From Microbacterium sp. SORGH_AS_0969 (GTDB taxonomy: Bacteria; Actinomycetota; Actinomycetes; Actinomycetales; Microbacteriaceae): DNA of 64,000 nucleotides. Under the pieces are notes generated by a model that saw only the letters and a list, made by a program, of their open reading frames with translations, did not search any database and had not been told where the DNA came from. Below are positions 27,402 through 36,917 of this stretch, in pieces. The position numbers were made by a program, and so were the translations under genes. Each line of letters begins with the position of its first letter. Within the stretch, counting starts at the first letter, position 1. Location: contig NZ_JAUTAG010000001.1 of assembly GCF_030818255.1 (NCBI RefSeq), positions 1,612,001 to 1,676,000 of the forward strand. Direction: 5' to 3'.

Positions 27402-28447
27402 CCGCCCCCCTGCGTCTCGGCACCCGGCGCAGCGCGCTGGCCCTGGCGCAGTCGCAGATGGTGGCCGACGCCGTCGCTGCGGCGTCGGGCGGCGAGGTCG
27501 AGCTCGTGCCGATCGTCTCGGAGGGCGACGTCAATCGCGCGTCGCTCTCGCAGCTCGGCGGTCGCGGCGTGTTCGCGAACGGCCTTCGCGAGGCGCTCGC
27601 CGCCGGTCGCTGCGACTTCCTCGTGCACTCGCTCAAAGACCTGCCCACCGCGCAGCCCGAGGGCCTCGTCATCGCCGCGACACCGCCGCGCGAGGATGCC
27701 CGCGACGTCGTCATCACGCGCGATGCCACGCCCCTGCATGCCCTCGAATCGGGCGCGCGCGTGGGCACCGGTTCGCCGCGCCGCATCGCGCAGGCGCTCC
27801 GGCACAACCCGCGCCTCGACATCCACGACATTCGCGGCAACGTCGATTCGCGTCTCGCGCGCGTGCGCGACGGAGAGCTGGATGCCGTCATCCTGGCCGC
27901 CGCGGGCATCTCCCGGCTGGGCGGCGAGCTGGGCGGACTGCACGCCGAGGCGCTCGGTCTCGCGGAGTGGCCGACGGCCCCGGGGCAGGGCTCGCTCGCG
28001 GTCGAGACGCGCGCCGACATCGGCGCCGACACCCTCGCCGCGTTGGCTGCGCTCGACGACGAGGACACCCGCGCGGCGATCACCGCCGAGCGGACGGTGT
28101 TGTCGGTCCTGGATGCCGGATGCCACGCGCCCGTCGGAACGCACGCGTCGATCGCGGACGGCGATCTGCGCCTGCGGGCCGTCGTCTACGCGCTCGACGG
28201 CACGCATCGCATCGGCATCGACCGGACCGTGCGCGTCGAGCCCCTTCGCGGGGAGTCCGAGCCCATACACGACGGTCCGGGGCGCGTCGAGCAGGGGTAT
28301 GCTCGGGAAACGGGCAGTGGCAATGGAGCGGATGCTGCCGACGACGGGGGTCTCATCGCGCGGGCAGCGCGGATAGGCCGAGAAGCCGCGCGTCGGTTGC
28401 TCGAACGTGGGGCGGCCGACCTGGTACCACGAGAGTCGACCACATGA
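27398..28447 (+). CDS. hemC: porphobilinogen deaminase (hydroxymethylbilane synthase)
   Basis: A 349-residue enzyme that polymerises four porphobilinogens. The dipyrromethane cofactor attaches to Cys242 in LDAGCHAPVG. Substrate-binding blocks GTGSPRRIAQ and IRGNVDSRLARV are intact. The third domain carries an insertion of some 30 residues around 285-315 (HDGPGRVEQGYARETGSGNG), which makes the protein longer than the usual 310 or so. The GTG start overlaps the hemQ stop; the hemD start overlaps its own stop. Confidence 0.94.
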   Translation: MTAPLRLGTRRSALALAQSQMVADAVAAASGGEVELVPIVSEGDVNRASLSQLGGRGVFANGLREALAAGRCDFLVHSLKDLPTAQPEGLVIAATPPREDARDVVITRDATPLHALESGARVGTGSPRRIAQALRHNPRLDIHDIRGNVDSRLARVRDGELDAVILAAAGISRLGGELGGLHAEALGLAEWPTAPGQGSLAVETRADIGADTLAALAALDDEDTRAAITAERTVLSVLDAGCHAPVGTHASIADGDLRLRAVVYALDGTHRIGIDRTVRVEPLRGESEPIHDGPGRVEQGYARETGSGNGADAADDGGLIARAARIGREAARRLLERGAADLVPRESTT

Positions 28448-29259
28448 ATGAAGGCCACCGGCACACGCCGACCACCTCGACAGGCAGCGTGCCCAAACCG
28501 CTCGCCGGCCGCCGCGTGCTCGTGCCGCGCGGGGGGCCGTGGGGAGACGGTGTCGCGGCGAGCCTTCGCCAGCGCGGGGCGGTTCCGGTCATCGCGCCGC
28601 TCATCAACTTCGCCCCCACGAACGACCAGGCGACCCTCGAGCAGGCGCTCGCCGATCTGGCCGCGGGGGCGTTCGACTGGCTGACGCTGACGAGCGCGAC
28701 CACCGTCGACGTGCTCTACGCCTATCGGGCCGTCATCCCCGCCGAGACGAAGGTCGCCGTCGTCGGCGAGACCACCGCCGCGGCGATGCAGGCGGTCGGC
28801 TATCGCGTCGACCTCGTCCCCGAGCGCGACAACTCGGCCCAGGGCATGGCCGAGCAGATGATCGACCTCGAATCCGAGCCGCGCAAGGTGCTGACCCTGC
28901 GCAGCGAGATCGCGAAGCCGGTGCTCACGCGCCTGCTGATCGAGGCGGGCCACGATGTCCGCAGCGTCGTGGCGTACCGCACGGTCGGTGTTCCGGTGAC
29001 CGAGAAGATCGCCGGCGACGTCCACTCGGGGCGCATCAACGCGATCCTCGTGACCAGCGGCTCCGTCGCCGAACAGGTGGTTGCGCAGTTCCCCGAGATC
29101 CCGGCATCCACCGTCATCGCGGCGATCGGCCCGCGCACGGCGAAGGATGCCAAGCGCGCCGGGCTGAGCGTCGACGTGGTCGCTGAGAAGCAGACCGTCG
29201 AATCGCTCATCGAGGCCGTGGCCCGCTTCCCCCTGGCCCCCGACGAATCGACCTCATGA
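28444..29259 (+). CDS. hemD: uroporphyrinogen-III synthase
   Basis: A 271-residue HemD-fold protein of two alternating lobes ([27 protein letters not shown] near the N terminus; [13 protein letters not shown] and [18 protein letters not shown] in the second half). It cyclises hydroxymethylbilane with inversion of ring D. The first 18 residues are polar and probably disordered. ATGA overlaps join it to hemC and hemB. Sequence conservation in this family is low, but the position between hemC and hemB makes the call safe. Confidence 0.9.
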   Translation: MNEGHRHTPTTSTGSVPKPLAGRRVLVPRGGPWGDGVAASLRQRGAVPVIAPLINFAPTNDQATLEQALADLAAGAFDWLTLTSATTVDVLYAYRAVIPAETKVAVVGETTAAAMQAVGYRVDLVPERDNSAQGMAEQMIDLESEPRKVLTLRSEIAKPVLTRLLIEAGHDVRSVVAYRTVGVPVTEKIAGDVHSGRINAILVTSGSVAEQVVAQFPEIPASTVIAAIGPRTAKDAKRAGLSVDVVAEKQTVESLIEAVARFPLAPDESTS

Positions 29260-30239
29260 GTTTTCCCGAGCACCGCCCGCGTCGCCTGCGTCGCACCCCC
29301 GCCGTCCGTCGTCTCGCCCGCGAGACGCACCTCGTCCCCTCTCAGCTCGTGCTGCCGATGTTCGTGCGAGAGGGCATCACCGAGCCGAGCCCGATTGGCT
29401 CGATGCCGGGGATCGTGCAGCACTCGCTCGACTCGCTGCGCCGTGCCGTCGCCGAGGCCGCGGAAGAGCGCATCGGCGGCGTGATGCTGTTCGGCGTCCC
29501 CGAGACGCGCGACGCCGTGGGCTCGGGAGCGGACGACCCGAACGGCATCCTGAATCTCGCGACGGAGGCCGTGGTGGCCGAGGTCGGCGACGCGCTCGTC
29601 GTCCAGACCGACCTGTGCCTCGACGAGTTCACCGACCACGGGCACTGCGGCGTCCTGCAGGCCGACGGCGCTGTGGACAACGACGCCACCCTTGAGCGCT
29701 ACACCGCGATGGGCCTGGCGCAGGCGCGCGCGGGCTCGGCGATGCTCGGGCTGTCCGGCATGATGGACGGCCAGGTCGGCGCGGTGCGCGAGGCGCTGGA
29801 TGCCGAGGGCTTCACCGACACGCTGATCCTCGCCTACTCGGCCAAGTACGCGGGGGCCTTCTACGGTCCGTTCCGCGAGGCGGTCGACTCGCAGCTGAAG
29901 GGCGACCGCCGCTCGTACCAGCTCGATCCCGGCAACGGGCGCGAAGGCGTGCGCGAAGCGCTGCTGGACGTCGAGGAGGGCGCCGACATCGTCATGGTCA
30001 AGCCGGCGCTGCCCTACCTCGACGTGCTCGCCGACGTGAAGGCCTCGGTCGACGTTCCGGTGTGGGCGTACCAGGTGTCGGGCGAGTACGCGATGGTCGA
30101 GGCTGCCGCGGCTCACGGCTGGATCGACCGCCGCGGCGCGGTCATGGAGAGCCTGCTCGGTATCCGCCGCGCCGGCGCCGACGCGATCCTGACGTACTGG
30201 GCGCTCGAGGCCGCCCGCTGGCTCCGCGCCGAGCTCTGA
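29256..30239 (+). CDS. hemB: delta-aminolevulinic acid dehydratase (porphobilinogen synthase)
   Basis: A 327-residue enzyme that condenses two aminolevulinates to porphobilinogen. Schiff-base lysines are Lys197 ([10 protein letters not shown]) and Lys249 ([10 protein letters not shown]). The metal-binding block reads [14 protein letters not shown], so only C121 and C131 of the usual three zinc cysteines are present and the middle one is Asp123. This mixed site suggests altered metal use. It overlaps hemD by ATGA, and a terminator stands just after it. Confidence 0.94.
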   Translation: MSFPEHRPRRLRRTPAVRRLARETHLVPSQLVLPMFVREGITEPSPIGSMPGIVQHSLDSLRRAVAEAAEERIGGVMLFGVPETRDAVGSGADDPNGILNLATEAVVAEVGDALVVQTDLCLDEFTDHGHCGVLQADGAVDNDATLERYTAMGLAQARAGSAMLGLSGMMDGQVGAVREALDAEGFTDTLILAYSAKYAGAFYGPFREAVDSQLKGDRRSYQLDPGNGREGVREALLDVEEGADIVMVKPALPYLDVLADVKASVDVPVWAYQVSGEYAMVEAAAAHGWIDRRGAVMESLLGIRRAGADAILTYWALEAARWLRAEL

Positions 30240-30251
30240 GCCCCCGGCCGG

Positions 30252-30276
30252 CCCCGACAAGCGTCGGGGTTCGGCC
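30252..30276 (+). terminator. terminator between hemB and hemL
   Basis: CCCCGAC (30252-30258), AAGC loop, GTCGGGG (30263-30269), then TTCGGCCTTCT. It starts 13 bases after the hemB stop and about 40 bases before the hemL start. hemL may therefore be partly uncoupled from the hemQCDB transcript. Confidence 0.65.
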
Positions 30277-30308
30277 TTCTCGCGCGCCCGCCCGGAAGAA
30301 TGGATGCC

Positions 30309-31649
30309 ATGACTGACCTCAACGACCAGTGGTTCGCCCGTGCCAAGGACGTCATCCCGGGCGGCGTGAACTCGCCCGTTCGCGCGTACGGCTCCGTGGG
30401 CGGGACGCCGCGCTTCGTGCAGTCGGCCTCGGGCCCTCGGATCACGGATGCCGCGGGTCGCGAGTACGTCGACCTCGTCGCCTCGTGGGGCCCGGCGCTG
30501 TTGGGTCACGCGCGCCCCGAGGTCGTCGACGCGGTGCGGGAGGCGGCATCCCGAGGCCTGTCCTTCGGCGCTCCGACCGGAGCCGAGGTCGAGCTCGCCG
30601 ATCTCATCGCGAACCGCGTGCAGGTCGGCGACCTGAAGCCGGTCGAGAAGGTGCGTCTGGTCTCGACGGGTACCGAGGCGACGATGACGGCGATCCGTCT
30701 CGCGCGCGGCGTGACCGGTCGCGACCTGCTGATCAAGTTCGCCGGCCACTACCACGGGCACTCCGACGGGCTCCTGGCCGCCGCCGGTTCCGGTGTCGCC
30801 ACGCTCGCGCTGCCCGGCTCGGCCGGTGTTCCCGCGCCGATCGCGGCGCAGACGCTCGTGCTGCCCTACAACGACCTCGACGCGGTGCGCGAGGCGTTCG
30901 CGGTGCACGGTGAGAACATCGCCGCGATCATCGTCGAGGCGGCATCCGCGAACATGGGTGTCGTCCCGCCGCTCCCGGGCTTCAACGCCGCGATCGCCGA
31001 CATCGCGCACAGCCACGGTGCGCTCCTGATCATGGACGAGGTGCTCACCGGCTTCCGCGTGCACCCCGCCGGATTCTGGGGGCTCCAGGCGTCGCAGGGC
31101 GAGACGTACCTGCCCGACATCCTCACGTTCGGCAAGGTCGTCGGCGGGGGGATGCCGCTGGCCGCCCTCGGCGGTCGCGCCGAGGTCATGGACCACCTCG
31201 CTCCCCTCGGGCCGGTGTACCAGGCCGGAACGCTGTCGGGGAACCCGCTGTCGGTGGCGGCGGGTCTCGCGACGCTGCGGCTCGCGACGCCCGAGGTGTA
31301 CGCGGCGGTCGACGCCTCGGCGGCCCGCATCGCTGACGCCCTCGACGCGGCCCTGACGGCGGAGGGCGTCGTGCACGCCGTGCCGCGCGCAGGTTCCCTC
31401 TTCGGCGTCGCGTTCCTTCCCGAGGTGCCGCGCGACTACGCCACGGCGCTCACGCAGCAGTCGTACCGGTACGCGCCGTTCTTCCACGCGATGCTGGATG
31501 CCGGCATCTCGCTGCCCCCGAGCGTGTTCGAGGCGTGGTTCCTCACGGCCGCCCACGACGAGGCCGCCCTCGGGCAGGTGCTCGACGCGCTGCCGGGTGC
31601 GGCGAAAGCGGCCGCTGAGGCGCTGGACCCCACGCTGCTCGCGCAGTAG
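30309..31649 (+). CDS. hemL: glutamate-1-semialdehyde 2,1-aminomutase
   Basis: A 446-residue PLP enzyme that converts glutamate-1-semialdehyde to 5-aminolevulinate. The PLP lysine is Lys276 in [15 protein letters not shown], and the conserved DEVLTGFR precedes it. The upstream sequence reads GGAAGA-ATGGATGCC-ATG; the second ATG is preferred for Shine-Dalgarno spacing, the first would add three residues. It completes the 5-aminolevulinate branch with hemA. Ordinary length. Confidence 0.95.
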   Translation: MTDLNDQWFARAKDVIPGGVNSPVRAYGSVGGTPRFVQSASGPRITDAAGREYVDLVASWGPALLGHARPEVVDAVREAASRGLSFGAPTGAEVELADLIANRVQVGDLKPVEKVRLVSTGTEATMTAIRLARGVTGRDLLIKFAGHYHGHSDGLLAAAGSGVATLALPGSAGVPAPIAAQTLVLPYNDLDAVREAFAVHGENIAAIIVEAASANMGVVPPLPGFNAAIADIAHSHGALLIMDEVLTGFRVHPAGFWGLQASQGETYLPDILTFGKVVGGGMPLAALGGRAEVMDHLAPLGPVYQAGTLSGNPLSVAAGLATLRLATPEVYAAVDASAARIADALDAALTAEGVVHAVPRAGSLFGVAFLPEVPRDYATALTQQSYRYAPFFHAMLDAGISLPPSVFEAWFLTAAHDEAALGQVLDALPGAAKAAAEALDPTLLAQ

Positions 31650-31729
31650 ACGCGATCTCATCCTCGCGGGGGAGGAACGTCGTCCTTTGTGCCGATGTGC
31701 CGGGCCCGCGATCTCGCGAGGCTGGACGC

Positions 31730-31900
31730 ATGCTTCTCGCCGCCGCCCTCGTCGTCCTGTCGCTCGCGCTCGCGGTTGTGGTCGTGGCCGCCCTCGTGCT
31801 GTGGCGCCGCCCGGCGATCGTTGTTCCGCACCCGGCCGACGCTCGACGGCCGCGTCGTCGGCGCGCGACGTGGCGGCCGGTCGCGGCCGCGTCGTCCTGA
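31730..31900 (+). CDS. small single-pass membrane protein
   Basis: A possible 56-residue protein. It starts MLLAAALVVLSLALAVVVVA, a clear transmembrane helix, followed by a Pro/Arg-rich cytosolic tail. It lies between hemL and cofD in the same orientation. No convincing Shine-Dalgarno sequence is present (GAGGCTGGACGC before ATG). A frame starting 33 bases earlier is also open. Reported as a plausible small gene, with no function assigned. Confidence 0.4.
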   Translation: MLLAAALVVLSLALAVVVVAALVLWRRPAIVVPHPADARRPRRRRATWRPVAAASS

Positions 31901-31936
31901 CCGTCGCGCCCGCCGCAGCAGTGGAAGACTGTCCTG

Positions 31937-32902
31937 ATGGAGTCTTCCGCGCCTCGCGTCGTCGTCCTCGCTGGTGGAGTCGGAGGGTCGAAGTTCACCC
32001 TCGGCGTCCGCGCCGCTCTCCGACGGTTCGGTGCACCCGATGCCACGGTCGTCGTCAACACCGGGGACGACCTGTGGCTGTCGGGAGTCCGGCTGCAGCC
32101 CGATGTCGACTCGATCACCTACGCGCTCGCCGGGGTCAACGACACCGTGCGCGGCTGGGGACGCGCGGGCGATACCGAGCGGGTCAACGAGGAACTGCAG
32201 GCGTGGGGCGCGGGGTGGCCGTGGTTCACGCTCGGCGACCTCGATCTCGGTACCCACCTCGCGCGCACCGGGTGGCTGCGCGAGGGGCTCACCCCGACCC
32301 AGGTGCTCGCGCGCATGGCGGAGCGCTGGCCGCTCGGCATCCGGCTCCTGCCCATGACCGACAGCGAGGTCGACACGCACGTGCTGCTCGAGGACGGGCG
32401 CCGTCTGCACTTCCAAGAGTGGTGGACGCGCCACCGCGCCCAACTGCCTCCTCGCGCGTTCGAGAACCCCGGGATCTCGGATGCCACCCCTGCCCCGGGC
32501 GTCGCGGAGGCGATCGCGCAGGCCGATGCGGTGCTGCTCGCGCCGTCGAACCCCGTCGTGTCGATCGGGCCGATCCTCGCGGTCCCCGGTATCCGGGACG
32601 CTCTTCGTGCGACGTCGGCGCGCGTTGTCGGGGTCTCTCCGATCATCAGCGGGCGGGTGGTGCGCGGGATGGCCGACGTGTGCCTCACGGCGATCGGCGT
32701 CGAGACGTCTGCCGCCGCGGTCGCTCGGCACTACGGCGCCCGGTCGGCGGGCGGAGTATTGGACGCGTGGCTGCTGGCCGAGGAAGACGCCGCCGCGGCG
32801 CCCGAGGTCGAGGCCGCCGGGATCCGCGCGGTCGTGGCACCCCTGTGGATGCGCGACGAGGAAACGTCCGCGGCGATCGCGGAGGCGGCGCTCCGGGCCT
32901 GA
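31937..32902 (+). CDS. cofD: phospholactate/phosphoenolpyruvyl transferase of F420 synthesis
   Basis: A 321-residue CofD/FbiA enzyme that joins the lactyl- or enolpyruvyl-phospho-guanosine product of CofC to the deazaflavin FO, giving (dehydro-)F420-0. The N-terminal motif VVLAGGVGGSKFTLGVRAAL and the later TGDDLWLSGVRLQPDVDSITYAL-type region are typical. The partner genes cofC, fbiC and fgd lie within 8 kb, on the opposite strand. No cofE gene (glutamate ligase) is seen in the window. A palindrome of family A begins 33 bases after the stop. Confidence 0.93.
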   Translation: MESSAPRVVVLAGGVGGSKFTLGVRAALRRFGAPDATVVVNTGDDLWLSGVRLQPDVDSITYALAGVNDTVRGWGRAGDTERVNEELQAWGAGWPWFTLGDLDLGTHLARTGWLREGLTPTQVLARMAERWPLGIRLLPMTDSEVDTHVLLEDGRRLHFQEWWTRHRAQLPPRAFENPGISDATPAPGVAEAIAQADAVLLAPSNPVVSIGPILAVPGIRDALRATSARVVGVSPIISGRVVRGMADVCLTAIGVETSAAAVARHYGARSAGGVLDAWLLAEEDAAAAPEVEAAGIRAVVAPLWMRDEETSAAIAEAALRA

Positions 32903-32934
32903 GTCCGGGGCGCGCTTCCGGCCTCGGTCGCGCG

Positions 32935-33013
32935 CGCAGAATCGGAGATGCGCACCGGATCCGGATGCCAAGAGCGATCTCATCCGAATCTGTAGCGCAT
33001 CTCCGAATCTGCG
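32935..33013. repeat. palindromic element A2
   Basis: The left arm starts CGCAGAATCGGAGATGCGC and the right arm ends GCGCATCTCCGAATCTGCG, with inner arms GATCCGGATG and CATCCGAATC. GGATGCC stands at the loop edge. Compared with A1 the stem has GATGCGC/GCGCATC instead of GATGAGC/GCTCATC, a compensated change. It lies between the convergent cofD gene and the CU044_5270-like gene. Confidence 0.88.
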
Positions 33014-33127
33014 TGCAGGGCTAGCGGGACCGGCGTTCCGGGAACGCGAGGGCGACGGCATCCGGTTCCCCCGTCAGGATCACCACGTGCGTCGGCGGCA
33101 GCAGGAGGTCGGCGGGGCCGATGCCGG

Positions 33128-34201
33128 TCATCCCTCGCACAGGCTCGTCCCCTCGGGCGCCGCGTCGACCACCGTCGTGGTCACCGACGTGGAGCCGGTG
33201 GCCGTGCCCGCGGGCATGTCGGCTACGGGCTGCAGGAGCACCTGCCGCTCCCCGATGAACGCTCCGGTCTCGGGGTCGATGATGATGTCCTGACGGAAGC
33301 CGTTCTCGCCCTCGTCGCGGCCGATGGCCGTGCCGGTCCGACCGTTCAGGGTCGCCTGCTCCTCGGTGATCGTGACCCCGGGGATGAGCGCGGCCGTCTC
33401 GTAGAAGACCGAGCGCAGCTCCGCCGGCACGGTGCCCGAACGCAGCCGGTCGGCGAGCCACACGAGTGCCTCGCCGTCGCGCGAGGGACCCGCGTTGCCG
33501 TTCTCCTGGTAGATCCTCTCCAGCAACTGGTGAGGATCGCGCGGGAGGTCGGCGGCCGAGTCGGCATCGAGCATCGTGATGGGGGCGCCGTCCTCGGTCT
33601 TTCCGGCGGGGAGCACGTAGCGTCCGTCGGCCCCGGCACCTTCCCATTCGGAGGCCAACGTCTCGGAGCGGGGGCCGAAGGTCTGGACCGGGGTGCGCGC
33701 ACACCGGACCTCCACCCAGTCGCCGGATCGGTCGGCGGGTACCCAGAGTGCCTGTACGTCGCTCTCGAGGAACGACGTGAAGTCGCCGTCCTCGAGGTTG
33801 CCGTCGCGCTCCCGTCGGGCCACTTCGGCATCCGCCTCGGTCGTTCCCGTCGCCGCGTAGACGGCATCCGTCCGCACCTCGAGGTACTGCCCCGGTCCGA
33901 CGACCGGGTCGACGACGTCGCGCGCGGCCGTAGCGGCCGCGCCGAGGACGGCGGCGGCGGCCGGATCGGCGCCGCCCGGAGCGCCCAGGGCTCCGCCGAA
34001 GACGAACACCCCGGTGAGGGCGCACGTCGCCGCGGCGGCCGATCCTACCCAGATCCATGGGCGGTGGGGTCGACGCGAGCGCGCGGTGGCGGGTGGAGCC
34101 TCGATCGCGCGCAGCAGCGCCGCGCGACCGCGGATCACGTCGTCGGGGGTGCGCTCGGGAACGTCGGCCCGGACGCGGTTCAGCAGGGAGATCTCATCCA
34201 C
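33128..34201 (-). CDS. CU044_5270-like protein (probable partner of the ECF sigma factor)
   Basis: A 357-residue protein: an N-terminal cytosolic segment (DEISLLNRVRADVPERTPDDVIRGRAALLRAI), one transmembrane helix (about 47-70, WIWVGSAAAATCALTGVFVFG), then a large extracytoplasmic domain ending in Cys near the C terminus. This layout is that of actinobacterial CU044_5270-type proteins encoded after ECF sigma factors. An anti-sigma or sensor role is inferred. The GTG start overlaps the sigma gene stop by eight bases, with GAAAGAGAG upstream, so the two are translationally coupled. Confidence 0.72.
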   Translation of the reverse strand: MDEISLLNRVRADVPERTPDDVIRGRAALLRAIEAPPATARSRRPHRPWIWVGSAAAATCALTGVFVFGGALGAPGGADPAAAAVLGAAATAARDVVDPVVGPGQYLEVRTDAVYAATGTTEADAEVARRERDGNLEDGDFTSFLESDVQALWVPADRSGDWVEVRCARTPVQTFGPRSETLASEWEGAGADGRYVLPAGKTEDGAPITMLDADSAADLPRDPHQLLERIYQENGNAGPSRDGEALVWLADRLRSGTVPAELRSVFYETAALIPGVTITEEQATLNGRTGTAIGRDEGENGFRQDIIIDPETGAFIGERQVLLQPVADMPAGTATGSTSVTTTVVDAAPEGTSLCEG

Positions 34202-34775
34202 GGTGGTGCTCTCTTTCTCGGCCGGGGGCCGGACTGACGTGAGGGGCGATGGCGGCGCGGACCTTCCGCCGCGCGCGGCTGAGGCGCGAGCGGACGGTTC
34301 CGAGAGGGATGCCGAGGGCCTCGGCGATCCCGGCGTAGTCGAGCTCGCCGAAGGTGTGCAGGAGCAGCACGTCGCGGTCGCCGCGCGAGAGGTCCGCGAG
34401 CGCGGTGCCGAGGTGCGGTGCGAGGCCGTCGGCATCCATCCGCTCGTCGGCGGTCTCGATGTCGTCGACGTGGACGCGGGCGATGTCAGCGGCGAGCATG
34501 CCGCGCCACGCGCGGGCCTCGAGCCGGGCGTGCTTCTGCATGAGGACGGTCGCGATGCCGAGCAGCCAGGGACGCGCGTCGAGGCCGCCGGTGAAAGAGG
34601 CGCGGCGCGCGAAGGCGACGAGGAAGGTCTCGGAGGTGATGTCCTCGGCGAACGCGGTGCCGAGGCGCCGTCCGACGTAGCGGTACACGACGCGCTCGTG
34701 CCGGTCGTAGAGGTCGGCGAAGGCGGCCCCGTGTGTCAGGGACCGAACGATGATGTCGCCGTCGTGCGTGCTCAC
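34194..34775 (-). CDS. ECF-family RNA polymerase sigma factor
   Basis: A 193-residue sigma-70 family protein. Region 2 is at about 15-80 (FADLYDRHERVVYRYVGRRLG..FAEDITSETFLVAF), and region 4 is at about 120-175 with the HTH YAGIAEALGIPLGTVRSRLSRARRKVR. The GTG start has no good Shine-Dalgarno sequence, so leaderless translation is possible. It forms an operon with the CU044_5270-like gene, and a palindrome of family A lies 113 bases upstream. The signal it responds to is unknown. Confidence 0.88.
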   Translation of the reverse strand: MSTHDGDIIVRSLTHGAAFADLYDRHERVVYRYVGRRLGTAFAEDITSETFLVAFARRASFTGGLDARPWLLGIATVLMQKHARLEARAWRGMLAADIARVHVDDIETADERMDADGLAPHLGTALADLSRGDRDVLLLHTFGELDYAGIAEALGIPLGTVRSRLSRARRKVRAAIAPHVSPAPGREREHHRG

Positions 34776-34887
34776 ACTGGGTATTGTCCGATTCGCGGAA
34801 TTGGTTCTCGGTTCGCCGAGATCCGATCGGCGCGACGAGCGTCGAGGGCTCACCGGAATCGGACGAATCGGATGCCTCAGCTGCGCG

Positions 34888-34966
34888 CGCAGAATCGGAG
34901 ATGAGCCGCAGATCCGGATGCCGAGAGCGATTTCATCCGGATCCGTTGCGCATCTCCGAATCTGCG
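34888..34966. repeat. palindromic element A3
   Basis: Left arm CGCAGAATCGGAGATGAGC, inner GATCCGGATG; right inner CATCCGGATC, outer GCGCATCTCCGAATCTGCG. GGATGCC lies at the loop. It stands 59 bases beyond the cofC stop on the minus strand and upstream of the ECF sigma gene. It is about 80% identical to A2. Confidence 0.88.
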
Positions 34967-35024
34967 ACGGGGCTAGCGGGTCCCGCGTGCCCGGGCCGCG
35001 TCTGGCGGAGGGCGATGCCGCGCG

Positions 35025-35663
35025 TCAGGCCGCGGCGGAGGCCAGCACGGCCGCGGTGCGCGGGCCGACGCCCAGGGCGACCGCCTGCGCGAGCTGCGCC
35101 GCGGTGTCGACGTCGCGGCGAAGGGTCGACTCCCGCGGGACCGTGAGGTCGGTGCAGCCCAGCAGCCGGTGACGTGCCGCGGAATCGGCGCCGAAGGCGG
35201 AGACCCACACCGCACCGGGTCGCGCGGTGACGAGGGTCGAGCCGGTGCCCTCGGCATCCGGGACCAGGCCTCGCTCGACCTCGCCGGCGAGTGCCAGCGC
35301 GGCATCGAGGTCGCGCGATGTGAGCGCCGGAAGGTCGCCCAGGAGCGCCGCCCGCGGAGCGTTCACCCCCGCGGCGTCGGCGCCGGTGGCGATCGCCGCG
35401 TCGAGTCCGCGGACGTCGCCCTCGGCGAGGACGTCGACCGCGGGCCACTGCGCGACCTGCGCACGCACCTCGGCGTCGTCGGTCACCACGAGCACCCGCC
35501 GGACGCGGGCCGTGGCCGCGACCGCGGCGATCGTGTCGAGCGCGATCGCGCGGGCGAGGGCCTCGCGGTCCGCCGTCACGGCGGTCAGCCGCGTCTTGCC
35601 CAGGGCGGCGGGCTTGACCGGCACGACGACGGTCCAGCCGTCGCGGATCTCGGGAGTGCTCAT
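35025..35663 (-). CDS. cofC: 2-phospholactate/phosphoenolpyruvate guanylyltransferase
   Basis: A 212-residue nucleotidyltransferase of F420 synthesis (CofC/FbiD), which activates 2-phospholactate or phosphoenolpyruvate with GTP for CofD. The N terminus TVVVPVKPAALGKTRLTAV is the nucleotide-binding loop. LVVTDDAEV and ALLGDLPALTSRDLDAAL are the family's metal/substrate segments. The ATG at 35663 is chosen for homology of its N terminus; an ATG three codons earlier gives ATGGATCCG-ATG and is the alternative. It is flanked on both sides by palindromes. Confidence 0.9.
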   Translation of the reverse strand: MSTPEIRDGWTVVVPVKPAALGKTRLTAVTADREALARAIALDTIAAVAATARVRRVLVVTDDAEVRAQVAQWPAVDVLAEGDVRGLDAAIATGADAAGVNAPRAALLGDLPALTSRDLDAALALAGEVERGLVPDAEGTGSTLVTARPGAVWVSAFGADSAARHRLLGCTDLTVPRESTLRRDVDTAAQLAQAVALGVGPRTAAVLASAAA

Positions 35664-35807
35664 CGGATCCATTGTGTGCCGAAGGTCGGACATCCGGGGA
35701 CGGGGGTAGCGGTGCGCCGGTGATTCGTGCTGCGACTTCCGCCGTGCGCGGGCAACCACCCGGATGTTCGCGTCGGCGTGCGTCGCAGGGGTGAGAGGGT
35801 CGAGCGT

Positions 35808-35890
35808 GCGCGGAATCGGAGCGACGTACCGGAATCGGATGCCGGGACCGCGTCGGTCCGATTCCGGCGCAACGCTCCGATTCCGGTGCG
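35808..35890. repeat. palindromic element A4
   Basis: A diverged A-type palindrome. GCGGAATCGGAGCG and CCGGAATCGGA on the left pair with TCCGATTCCGG and CGCTCCGATTCCGG on the right. GGATGCC lies at the loop. It begins 17 bases beyond the fgd stop on the minus strand. Its outer box changed from CAGATTCGGA to CGGAATCGGA in both arms. Confidence 0.85.
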
Positions 35891-35906
35891 CGCGACCCGC
35901 CGCGCC

Positions 35907-36917
35907 TCAGCTGAAGCGCTTGCGGAGGCGCGGCAGGATCTCCTCGCCGTACATGCGCAGGAACTCCTCCTGGTCGTGGCCCGGGTCGTGGAACACGAGG
36001 TGCCGGAACCCGAGGTCGACGTACCGCGCGATGCGCTCGACGTGCTCGTCGGGGTCGGTCGAGACGATGAATCGGGATGCCGCCCGCTCGATCGGCAGCT
36101 CGTTCGCGAGGCGCTGCATCTCGATGGGGTCGTGGACGCTCATCTTCTCTTCGGCCGTGAGTGCCAGGGGAGCCCAGAAGCGCGTCTTCTCGAGAGCGGT
36201 GTCGTGGTCGGGGTGGTACGACACCTTCACCTCCATGAGGGTGTCGACGTCGTCGCGGGTACGGCCGGCCTTGGCGAGACCGTCGTCGAGCGAGGGCAGC
36301 AGCTTCTCGGTGTAAAGCTCCGGGTCTTTGCCGCTCGTGGTGATGTAGCCCTCGGCGATGCGTCCGGCCAGTCGCGTCGCCGCGGGGCCCGAGGCACCGA
36401 TGTAGATCGGCACCTTCTGCTCGGGGCGGTCGTAGATCGTGGCATCCTTCACCGAGTAGTAGGTGCCCTCGTAGGTGACCCGCTCGCCGGCCCACAGCTC
36501 GTTGATGATGGTGATGGCTTCTTTCAGGCGCTGGAAGCGCTCGGGTGCCTCGGGCCACTCGAGGCCGAGCGTCACCTCGTTGAGCGCCTCGCCCGTGCCC
36601 ACGCCGAGCACGACACGGCCGGGGTACATCACGCCCAGGGTCGCGAAGACCTGGGCGATGACGCCCGGGTGGTAGCGGAACGTGGGCGTGAGCACGCTCG
36701 TGCCGATGATCACGCGCTCGGTGCGCGCTCCGAGTGCGCCCAGCCACGGGAGGGCGTTCGGCGCGTGGCCGCCGTCGTGCATCCACGGCTGCAGGTGATC
36801 GGAGAGGAAGACGGAGTCGAAACCCACCTCTTCGGCCAAGACGCCGAAGTCGAGGAGCTCGTTGGGCCCGAACTGTTCGCTCGAGGCCTTGTATCCGAAT
36901 CGCAGGGGAACGCTCAT
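35907..36917 (-). CDS. fgd: F420-dependent glucose-6-phosphate dehydrogenase
   Basis: A 336-residue luciferase-like F420 enzyme that oxidises glucose-6-phosphate to 6-phosphogluconolactone and supplies F420H2. It closely follows mycobacterial Fgd1: FGYKASSEQFGPNEL at the N terminus, SDHLQPWMHDGGHAP with the catalytic His41 and Trp45 equivalents, GVGTGEALNE with Glu110, and HLVFHDPGHDQEEFL near the end. AGGAGA precedes the ATG. The reading frame runs on upstream without a stop into the broken BVMO gene, but the Fgd start is clear. Third gene of an fbiC-BVMO-fgd operon. Confidence 0.95.
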   Translation of the reverse strand: MSVPLRFGYKASSEQFGPNELLDFGVLAEEVGFDSVFLSDHLQPWMHDGGHAPNALPWLGALGARTERVIIGTSVLTPTFRYHPGVIAQVFATLGVMYPGRVVLGVGTGEALNEVTLGLEWPEAPERFQRLKEAITIINELWAGERVTYEGTYYSVKDATIYDRPEQKVPIYIGASGPAATRLAGRIAEGYITTSGKDPELYTEKLLPSLDDGLAKAGRTRDDVDTLMEVKVSYHPDHDTALEKTRFWAPLALTAEEKMSVHDPIEMQRLANELPIERAASRFIVSTDPDEHVERIARYVDLGFRHLVFHDPGHDQEEFLRMYGEEILPRLRKRFS

